Origin: Silene latifolia
Taxonomy: Eukaryota > Streptophyta > Magnoliopsida > Caryophyllales > Caryophyllaceae
Assembly: GCF_048544455.1 (NCBI RefSeq)
Contig: NC_133538.1
Coordinates: forward strand, 42,816,969 to 42,880,968
Length of the DNA stretch: 64,000 nucleotides
Direction: 5' to 3'
The translations under genes and the position numbers were made by a program. Below the pieces are notes generated by a model, which saw nothing but the letters and a program-made list of their open reading frames with translations, was not told the origin of the DNA and did no database searches. Positions 50,395 to 60,200 of the stretch are shown here, piece after piece; position 1 is the first letter of the stretch, and each line of letters starts with the position of its first letter.

Positions 50395-50793
50395 TTTTTG
50401 TTAAATTAAATGCGAGCATTCTTAATCACACCATTTTTTGCTTTTTTTTTTCAGTTTCAGATGTTTGTTTTTGTAAATTTTGTTCGTTTTATTTTGTTTG
50501 TTTTTGTGAATTTTGTTCGTTTTATTTTGTGTTTTTGTCGGAGTGATAAATAAATGTCATATTTTGTGTTTTTGTACGCAATTATAAAAGAGTGATGCAT
50601 TTGTTTTCATGGTCTTGACTTATGTGACTTCTCAATTGTTTGAAAATATATGAAAAGGATGGACAGATTTCTAGAATTTTAGAGTCCACTTTTGAAATAA
50701 TGCTGAAAAATAAAAGAATTGTCGTTTTGGGTCAGTTTTGAAAATATTTATCGAAATGGTGTCCACGTAGGCTCGGTTTTTACGAGCCTGTAT

Positions 50794-51090
50794 GGGTTTA
50801 AACACGCCATACGTATTGGCGTGTTTAGTTCAAAGAACACGCCATTGGATATGGCGTGTTTAATCAGTCTAAAATTCCATCCCAAGACAGTAGCTGAACA
50901 AGTGAAACAAAGGAAACACGCCATAGCTAATGGCGTGTCTTGTGAAATAAACACGCCATAGCTAATGGCGTGTTTAAGCAGTGTGTTTTTCACATCCTTT
51001 CCAGTAGCTGATCAGAATGCCAAATACTAAACACGACATTACGTATGGCGTGTCTTCCTCTTGAAACACGCCATTGTATGTGGCGGGTTC
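50794..51090. repeat. MULE left subterminal palindrome modules
   Basis: Six modules of form AACACGCCAT-n8-ATGGCGTGTTT, near 50795, 50837, 50914, 50949, 51029 and 51063; the last two are partly degraded. Each is a hairpin-forming inverted repeat of about 26-30 bp. Confidence 0.85.
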
Positions 51091-51326
51091 TTCCAGGTTC
51101 ATTTTTTTTTCAAAGCTGGACAATTTTCCTTCGTTCCCTTGCCAAAAAAGAAAACCAAACTCAACAATGCAAATTGGACACAAACCATTGTCTATTAAAA
51201 ATAAAAACCGAGTTTACAAACCACATAAGCTTCGCACAAGGGGATTAAATTCAAAGATTTACAACTAAAATGTCAAACAAATTAACCATCTAAATTGTCA
51301 AATACATTAATCCTCTAACTATTACA

Positions 51327-53190
51327 TCAAGTCTTCTTCTTGTTCTTTCCTCGAAGGCGACTCCAAAACCCTTTCCTAGGCTCTGGGGTACCTTGTTCAT
51401 TGACGGGTGACATTGAAGACATGGAAGACTTAGAAGGATTAGAGCGTCTAACCCTCCTAGTGTATTGAACCAAAGGTGCATCGTCATCCACATTCATTGA
51501 GTCGAGTGACTCTTGAACCATTGGTGAACTTTCTTCCCTTGATTCTACGGTTGGTTGAAGAAGATGGTAATAGCCTACATGTTCAAGAGATTGAGAGGAG
51601 TAGTCCCGTAGGTGTGAAACCATTGAGCGGAAATGAGGAGGCACCTCAAGAGGCATTTGTTGAAGCTCCTTATCACATGTATCATGGATATTGACGAAAC
51701 CATGCGCCTAAAACAAAATAAGTAGTATAAGCAAATCACATTTTATGAAATATTGGTTAAGAATTAAAAGACAAGTATATTAAGTGTACTTACAAGATAT
51801 TGTATGGCTCCAAATGGTGCTTGATAAGTAGCTTGTTGGGAGAAAGGGTTCATGCGAAGAATAGTGCGATCCCGGTACCAAACCATGTAAGGGTCGTAGT
51901 AACTCATTTCATTATCATCCTCTACACCAAAGAACCGAAAATCACCCCTCCTAACCCAACTTGATATGTAGGGTTGATGTTTTTCTATCTAATTCCGTGA
52001 AGAGGCACCCATTTTGTCAACTTTGTGCAAGTTAGGTTCGGTATTAGAATTTAAAGGGATTTCTTGTTTCCACCCAAATTGACGAGCTACCCTATTAGGA
52101 AAATGCCACTCAACAATGTCGAAACAAATCATAGGTGCCATCACTGCCCAATCGTCGGAGTCATCATAACAAAACTCGGGCAAAAAAGACAAAATCTGTC
52201 GGGTGTAAGGTTGCCATATAAACTGTTCATGTCGCATTGAATCGAAAGCATCCCTATACCCAATTAGTGTGGTCACCCCTTCCGGTCTCTTACCGTTCAC
52301 ACTTACCCACCTACGACCCAATGAGTCAATTCGTATTTGATGTTGAGAACCTAATGGGTCCGGTCCATGATGAGTAGCATTAACGGGTCCCATGAGTGTA
52401 GGTCGACCAATACTAATCCTCTCCCAAGCCCACAATTACAATAGAATAAGGGGACTTCCAATGTCTTTGGACTTGACGTTGCTTGCTCTACATAAATTAC
52501 GATATAAAGTAGCAAGTACGGCACTTCCCCAAGAGTAATTATCTAAGTTGGTCAAATCCCTCAACAAAGGCAAATAAACAACTTGAATGTCATTACCACT
52601 CTTATCTGGAAACATGATAGTTGCCATTAAGATAAGCAAATACGCCCTCACATATTGATGTAGAACATCTTCATTTGCATCTTCCGGAAGACCACTAAAT
52701 TGTTCCAACAACCAACCAATCCTCAAAGAAGCCCCCTTAAGGTCTCCAACACCCGGTGTTTTGCCTAAGAGTTCAGTTACTAACAAGAGCCAATTATAAG
52801 CGGTTGTTCCACTAACAATATCCCCTCTAATCCGTAGCCCTAACAACACTTGAACATCTTGCAAGGTCACAGTAGCCTCGCCAATAGTCAAGTGAAATGA
52901 ATGGGTTTCCGGCCTCCATCGCTCAACCAAATCACATATTAAATCCACATTAAACTTCAAACACACTAACCTATGAATAAAAAAAAAAAAAAAACCTGAG
53001 TGTCCCTAATGAAATTAACTACATGATCACTTACCAAAAACCCCTTGTGCGAAACTAAGTGTGACCTACATCGGAGGGAACCAACGTCGTCCCCCCTTCC
53101 AATATTGCCTTGCTCCTGTGAACCTCTTGTTGTGTGAGAAGTTCCGGGTTCACCGGGCTTTGTTGTTGATGTTCCATTATTCCTGCACAT
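51327..53190 (-). pseudogene. Plant mobile domain (PMD) protein gene inside the MULE
   Basis: The main exon (52970 down to about 51794) encodes LICDLVERWRPETHSFHLTIGE, TLQDVQVLLGLRIRGD and YVRAYLLILMATIMFPDKSG, the signature of the PMD (aminotransferase-like, MAIN/MAIL) family. A likely first exon is 53190-53035 (donor GTAAGT), whose splice join to the main exon I could not resolve in phase. A last exon is 51707-51327 after a TTTTAG acceptor, ending in the basic tail RLRGKNKKKT. The main exon has two in-frame stops: TAA at 52436-52438, where the family would have a codon before LWAWERI, and TAG at 51989-51991. PMD proteins occur both as host nuclear silencing factors (MAIN, MAIL1) and in transposons. 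Here the gene is an internal component of the element. Function in transposition is unknown. Confidence 0.8.
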
Positions 53191-53303
53191 TTAAAAGAAC
53201 ATTATTAAATTAGCATAAAATAAATGTTGAAATAATAACAAAAAGTTATGGAAATAAAAAAAATTAAAGACAAGTGTAAGTAGTAGAATACCCTTGTGAA
53301 TTG

Positions 53304-55697
53304 TTAACTCTCATGGTACAAGTTTTTTTTATTGTGGTCTAAACCACGACACAAACTACATGACACCTTGTTCTTACTCTTCTCATCCATTTCATTAACA
53401 AATCTTTTATTCTTCCGTCTTCCTTTTCCCCGTTTATTTTGCTCATCGCACACTATTTTAGGCCCATTGTAAGGACCCCAATAAGCCTCATCTTTCAAAG
53501 GGTGAAATTTAGAAGCATATGAAGCTAAGTGTTCTCCGGTAGTGTAGGCGATGTCCACAAATTGAGTAGCATTTAAACCCTTCTTTTTACAAACGGCATA
53601 CACATGTGAACATGGATACTTGTATGTTTGGAACTTGTTACAAGTACATGTCCTCTTGGATAAATCAACGGTGTGCAAATGGTTACCATGTGACATGGGT
53701 CGTGAACCTCTACGTGTTGTGACTTGGTACACCCCTCCGACATGGTCAAAATCCACAACCTTATGCTATGCTCCTTTTTTGCAATTTTCCTCCAACAAGG
53801 TTGTAATCTTCGGACTATAATGAAGCCCCTTCATCAACCGTTTCCTTGCAAACTCACGTCGCTCAACAAAGTATGCATTAACTCTAAAAAATACACACTT
53901 TACGAGTGTCGTTACGGGTAGAAAACGTGCTCCTTTAAGAACATTATTAAATGCCTCCGCCAAGTTAGTAGTCAATATTCCATATCTATGTCCATCATCA
54001 TGGCAAATTGACCACTTCTTTATTCCAATTTCAACAACATATTGTTGTGCCTCTCTATTCAACTCACCTAGGCGATGAAATCCTATGTCAAACTTCTTGT
54101 TTTGTAATTGCATTGCCGTTGACCCAAACATTTCTTTCACTGCATTATTTCTAAATCTTGTATTAACATTTGAAGCCAAATGACGAATGCAAACCCTATG
54201 ATAAGCATACGGCTCCTCCCACCCACTACCAACTTCACTCATTGCTTTCATAATCCCTTTGTGTCTATCGGAAATGACACACAACCCACTTCTTTTGGTA
54301 ACAAATACTCTTATGCAAGACATAAACCAAGGTCAACTATCGGTATTTTCGGCTTCAACAATAGCAAAAGCAACCGGGAAAATTTGGTTATTGGCATCAA
54401 TTGACATAGCTTTCAAAATAATTCCCTTGAACTTTCCATATAAGTGAGTTCCATCAATGCTTAAAACTGGCCGACAATGTTCAAAGCCATCAATACATGG
54501 TTTAAATGCCCAAAAAACACGCTTGAATGTTTGCACATTTGGGTTCGTTGTTGGTGTTGTATAAAATTGAACAATAGTGCCAGGATTAGATTCTTTTAAG
54601 CCTTGCATGAAAAGAGGTAGCAACTCATATGATTTATCCCAATCTCCAAATATTTCCTCAATTGCTCTTTGTTTTGCATTCCAAGCTTTGGTGTATGAAA
54701 TTGTGTAACCATATTTATCTAAAATATAAGTAACAACAGAGTTTACTTTATATCCCCAATCTCCCTCAACAAGGTTACGAATCTCATGACTTATGAATGC
54801 TCGTTTCAAATTCATGTGGTCTTGAGGTACCATGTCACAAACACAAGACTCATCATGAGGACCTTTGTATGTGACAATGGTAAAAACTTCAGAATTTTGT
54901 GTAGCCCTTAACCGCCAATTACATGGTGTAGGAGACTGGCCACATTTGAAGGTAATAGTATTAGGCTTTGATTCAGCAACTTTGAAAAATTGATTTGCTT
55001 TAACACAATATGATGTCACCTCATCGCTAAGTGAAGCTTTGTTTGGGAACACTTGTCCAACCGCAAACTCTTTGCCATGTTCATATCTTACCATATTTTC
55101 CCAAGTTTTCCAACTATTCAATTCATCCTCATCTAATTGATCAATCTTATTAAACTCAACAATGGGAGCACTAGCAAAGACAAGATCATCATCACCATCT
55201 TCTTCATTTGCCAACAAATTCTCATCAAGAATTGCCAATTCCTCATCAATCTCATCACCTTCTAAGTTACCATAAAATTCCCCATCATTTACGTCATTAG
55301 TTTCAAGTGAAACAAATTGAGCAACATTATCTAGCCTAATACTTGGTGTAGGAGTGACAATTTGACTAGTGGAAACTTCTACAAATATGTCCATTGAAGG
55401 AGCATGTGAATGACGAATACTTGCCCATAACGCTTTAAAGGCTCCCTCATTATTAAGGGGTACAATTTTGAAACACCCGACACTTGGAAATTTCATCATC
55501 ACCTTCAACTAAGTACCCAAACTTTGAACGCCGATTCCCTTATATATCTCTTCAACTAATTCTAGATATGTCATCTTTGTACTAGCTAGAATAAAACATT
55601 GATTCCCTCCTCTATAAGTTACACATCCATTTTGCTCCAACACTTCTCCATCACAATAACAAATAAGAGGAAAATCACAAATTTCCATTCTATACAA
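53304..55697 (-). pseudogene. MULE transposase (MuDR type)
   Basis: About 795 codons in one frame. The N-terminal part starts near MEICDFPLICYCDGE; an acidic linker follows; then the MuDR DNA-binding domain (around VGQVFPNKASLSDEVTSYCV and CGQSPTPCNWRLRA); then the MULE catalytic domain with VLSIDGTHLYGKFKG (first Asp), CVISDRHKGI (second Asp) and TTNLAEAFNNVLKGAR (Glu); then a SWIM zinc finger CTCNKFQTYKYPCSH and a basic C-terminus with a partial CCHC knuckle lacking its last Cys. Three in-frame stops interrupt it: TAG 55509-55511, TGA 54333-54335 (a conserved Trp position) and TAG 53766-53768. No frameshift is apparent. Catalytic residues are all present. Confidence 0.92.
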
Positions 55698-56187
55698 AAA
55701 AATTGAACAAATTTAGTATAAATCAACTACCTATAACCTAATTCCCTAAAATACATACTTAACACAACAATTAAAATACATAAATCGTTCATCTTAATTA
55801 GGGTTTCGAAATTTGGGTTTTTTTTTTCAAACAACCTTAAATTAACACATATAAATTGTAGATCTAAGCACAAAACAACATAATTACCAACAATGAAGAC
55901 AAAATAAGCTAAATCTACATTCAAAAGATGAAATTTAATAAGTTAAAAGAATTAAATTACCTTGCTAATTAGGTAGAATGTATAATTTGAAAAGCAAAAA
56001 CCCAATATAATGCCGGAGACACGCCGGAGATTCGCCGGACATGAGTGTGAGGTGAAGAAATAAGAAGGGGAGTGAGGTTTGTTCTATCGCACTTGGGGTG
56101 TTTGTGAGGCGGAGATGGTGAATGGTTTGTTTTATTTGGTAGAAAGTGACGGAAATACAACATTTGTTAAAAAAAAAAGAAATCTGA

Positions 56188-56366
56188 CCAAACACGCCAT
56201 ACGTATTGGCGTGTTTATTGGCGAAGACACGCCATACGTAATTGCGTGTTCTATTTCCTTCCAATAACGCAGCTACTGGACTTGGGTTGGAATTTTGGGC
56301 TGCTTAAACACGCCATATCCAATGACGTGTTCTGAGAACTAAACACGCCAATACGTATGGCGTGTT
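56188..56366. repeat. MULE right subterminal palindrome modules
   Basis: Four modules of the same ACACGCCAT...GCGTGTTT type near 56191, 56223, 56305 and 56339. 55700-56187, between transposase and array, holds no gene and is the likely transposase promoter. Confidence 0.85.
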
Positions 56367-56756
56367 TAAACCCCATACAGGCTCGTAAAAACCGAGCCTA
56401 CGTGGACACCATTTCGATAAATATTTTCAAAATCGACCCAAAACGACAATTCTTTTATTTTTGAGCATTATTTCAAAAACGGACACAGAATTTTAGGCTA
56501 TGAGAAATAACAAATTCTTGATTAAGACCAATCCTAAGTTAAATCACACAAAAATATATAATGAGGGTTGAGTGGTCTGAAACAAGACCCGCTAAAGATG
56601 TTTTAACTTTTCTTTTAGATGAGTTTCAATTTTAATAAGCTTGATGAAATTCAATTTTCGTTTCCATGTTTTAACTTTTCTTGTCACCTATTTTTCGGCC
56701 ACAACTTGTGTTTTACAAAATGTACTCAAGAGACAGTCATACAATTAAAGTTATTA

Positions 56757-56956
56757 CTCCCTCAGGTTAATTGTTGCCTTTTGATTTTGGCACAAAGACT
56801 AAGGAAATAAGAGAGGACCAATTACTAAATGACAAGTAAAATAAATTGAATGTGAATGATCAAATTGCGCATCAAGTTTATTCTTAAAACAGAAATGACA
56901 ACAATTGAAAACACCCAAAAATGAAAAATGACAACAAATAATCAGTATAAAGGGAG
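56757..56956. mobile_element. Degenerate Stowaway-like MITE
   Basis: Left end CTCCCTCAGG and right end AAAGGGAG, each next to TA (56755-56756 and 56957-56958). Internal GTTGCCTTTTGATTTTGGCAC and ATGACAACAA resemble the better copy at 57773-57979. 56497-56754 has no recognised feature. Confidence 0.65.
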
Positions 56957-57196
56957 TATTTGTTAGTTTGTTACCGTATTAGGACTATGATCATTATAAA
57001 ATAACAAAATTAATTATAAGTAGAAAAAGAATGAAAAGTAAATTAATTTTTTCTCATTTAGGATCTGTAAGTCTCTAAGGCCGTAATATACTGATAGGAT
57101 GGTTTTATGAGAGAATTGGCGGGGCCATCCATGACCAAAACCACTTCATACATGATACACCCATAAACCAAACTGCGTTTCGTACTCGGCAACACG

Positions 57197-57224
57197 CAAC
57201 AGGCAACAGGCAACAGGCAACAGG
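57197..57224. repeat. (CAACAGG)4 tandem repeat next to the WDR25 start
   Basis: Four perfect 7-bp units, preceded by a variant, end two bases before the start codon at 57226, so the repeat probably lies in the 5' UTR. Confidence 0.95.
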
Positions 57225-57225
57225 C

Positions 57226-60200
57226 ATGGATTTGATCTCCCAATCATACTCCAACAATTCCGACGACGACGACGAACCAACCCATCCAAACCTCAATCCT
57301 CCCCCTCGCAAGCGCCTCAAATTACCATACTACCCTTCCACGCCTCCCTACCCTCGTCCCGAACCTACCTCCCATCCTCCACTTCCCCAAACCGCCGCTC
57401 CGCTTCCAGGTCGATATGTTTCCAAACGAGAGAAAGCTCTCCTCGCTTCTGCTGCTTCTTCTGCTTCCGCTGCTTCCGAACCTAATACCTCACCTCTCCT
57501 TCCCCAACCTGGTTATTTTCTCTCTAATTTCGGCTTTTTTAATTATTTCCGCGAATGTTAAACTAAGTAATTTGTTTTGTATTTCTTTAATTGCGATTGA
57601 ATTTTGTTGATTGAACTATTGCCTTTGGTTAACGGTTTTCTGCTGTTTTACTTAAATACCCTTATAAGAGCACTCGAATTTTGCGCGCCTCGCATTACAA
57701 CAGTTTGGCAAACTTCGAGTAGACATGTTTGGGTTGTTAGATGTATGCGGACTTGGAGCAGGAAACTAGATACTCCCTCTGTTCCGGTCATTTGTTGTCC
57801 TTTTCTATTTTGGGTGTCTCAGTCATTTGTTGTCCTTTCTATTTTAAGAATGGATTTGATGAGTAATTTGATCATTCACACTCAATTTATTCCACTTGTC
57901 ATTTTGTAATTGGCCCCCTCCCCTTTCCTTGGTCTTTGTGCCAAAATCAAAGGACAACAAATGACCGGGACGGAGGGAGTACATTTTTTGATTGGAATGT
58001 ACGTTAGTTTTTTTTACTGCGCCATAGCTGAGATTTTTTGGGTGTGTTTTGGAGATTGACGCCTAGGAAGTCGTTGTAATGAGCCTCGGGTTTGTAATGG
58101 TTCTCAAAATGGATAAAAGGTTATACAAGCCGGACTTGGATTTGGGTTTACTGTATTGGCAGAGGAACTGACTTTGGGTGTTAGAGCTTATTGAATTAAT
58201 CGAAAGCAGTCAAAGCACTACTACACTCTACACATTATTTTTGGTGTTAAGAATTCTTAGACTCCTTCCGTCCCAATCAATTTTAAGCCTATATCTGTAA
58301 TTTTGTTGGCAGCCATGGAAAGTATATTGAAAGAAAATTTGCGCCATGATATTCAATTGTATCTGAGGAAGCAAACTAAAAATGGCTCTGAGAAGAACAA
58401 ATTGCCTAGCAGGGTTTCGATTGATTTACATGGGCATCTGAAACCAGTCAATGCTGTGCAGTGGTCAACAAATCACGGTTAGTTAATTTTTATTCCGGCG
58501 ATCGCTCATGTTTATCTCTTGTCTTTACAGTGTGACATAGTGTAGTGATTATGAAACTTCCGTAGTAAATAGAATTGATTTGTAGTGCTTTGTCCAAACA
58601 ATTTGTCTCTATCCTTTCCCTTTATTTCACTTCTTTTCTTCAAATTTATTGTTCGGTCTTGTGTAGGTTTACTTGTGTATGTTATATGTTGGTTGTTGAT
58701 GTTACTCTATCTTCTTCAAAACATAAAATAGTAGAGTTTGTGACCTTGAATTCATAATTAACTTTATTAGGAACTTATGTATGTGCCGTGTGTTTTTGTT
58801 CCTGGCTGTAAATTGCAATGGCCGATTACACATCAATGATCCACTCATTTGACTGTCAATATGTCATGTTGGCCAAATTTGTTTAAGTCCTTTTTCCATT
58901 TGTTTCAAGTCGTTTGCCCATTTGTATATAAAAATAAACTTTTTTCAGTGGATCTATAATTTCTCTAGGATCAAGTCGATCAACTATTTATCTATTATGT
59001 CCTAGACTCCTAGTTACTGACAAAAGATGAGTGGGACTGCATCCAACATCTGAATAGCACTTTGTGACTAGTTGAAGAGAATTTGTGACTAGTCCATGAC
59101 TTTAAGATATACCAATGGTTGTTCTAACTCATATATGAACAACTCTAAGAGACTAAAATGTAATGGCCGATTACACATCATGATACCAATGACTCTCTTT
59201 ACTGGCTATAATCTGGTGAGAGACTGTCCCTTAGGACCTAAAAAAGAATAAATTGAAACCCAAATAAACAGAGAATGAATAGAGAAAGGGTGTAAATCAT
59301 AAAATGAAAAAAAATGTAAAAAAGAAATAAAAATAAAATAAGAAATCGGATATTCTCCATGGTCTGTAAAAACAAAACAAATCAAATCAAATAAAAAGGA
59401 AACAAAATAGTAAAAAGGAAGATTAAAAGAAATATACTAAAATGCCTGGCTATAATCTGCCGTGTATGGTGATATGATTATATGAATGCTGCTACTATTT
59501 TAATCCAGATTTTTATGGTATTTGGTCAACTTCTTTTACGTAAATGTTGTTCTTTTGAGTTCAACGACAAAGGAATGCCCTAACTACTCCGTAGTGTCCT
59601 TTACTAGGATATTAGTTGTGGACCAAGTAAGGCCCTTACTACACCGTAATCCTTTATTAGGATATTAGATATGGACAAAGTAATGCCCTCACTAGTCCGT
59701 AATGCCCTCACTACACCGTAATCCTTTATTAGGATATTAGGAGTTCCGTAACTACTCCGTAGTCCTTTACTAGGTTATGGACAAAGGAATGCCCTAACTA
59801 CGCTGTAGTCCTTTATTAGGATATTAGGAGTTACGGTATATAACTCCTAGAATAATATGCAATGTATTAGGACGTAATAATAATTAGTGTCATTACATAA
59901 GTACTAATGAAGACCTTGGCAATACACAGTTTTTTTCCTAACTTGTTTAGGAAGGTTTATTATTATTTTTAGGAGTCTTAGGTTGTTCTATTTTAGTATG
60001 AATACGAGGTTTTGTAATAAGTTTTAATCAATCAAAAAGGGAGAGTTTAATTCAAGTTTTATACTTGTGTGGTTTATAGCTTGCGAGTTATAAATTTGTT
60101 ATTTCATTCTTGCGAGGGTGAGATAGTTACCATTCTTCCTTGCGAGGTTGAGTGTTAGTTGTGTGTTGTTTCGAATTTCTTGCGAGGAAGGAGAGCAATT

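Larger units (their letters stand above)
50683..56486 (-). mobile_element. Mutator-like element (MULE) with transposase and PMD gene
   Basis: Terminal inverted repeats of about 215 bp (50683-50896 and 56270-56486), over 90 percent alike by eye, are flanked by the perfect 10-bp duplication agaattttag (50673-50682 and 56487-56496). Both features are diagnostic of Mutator-type transposons. The 5.8-kb body encodes, on the minus strand, a MULE transposase (53304-55697) followed by a plant-mobile-domain protein gene (51327-53190). Both reading frames carry in-frame stops and no other obvious damage, so this copy is recently dead. It sits between the two host genes, about 530 bp after one and 740 bp before the other. 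Confidence 0.95.
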
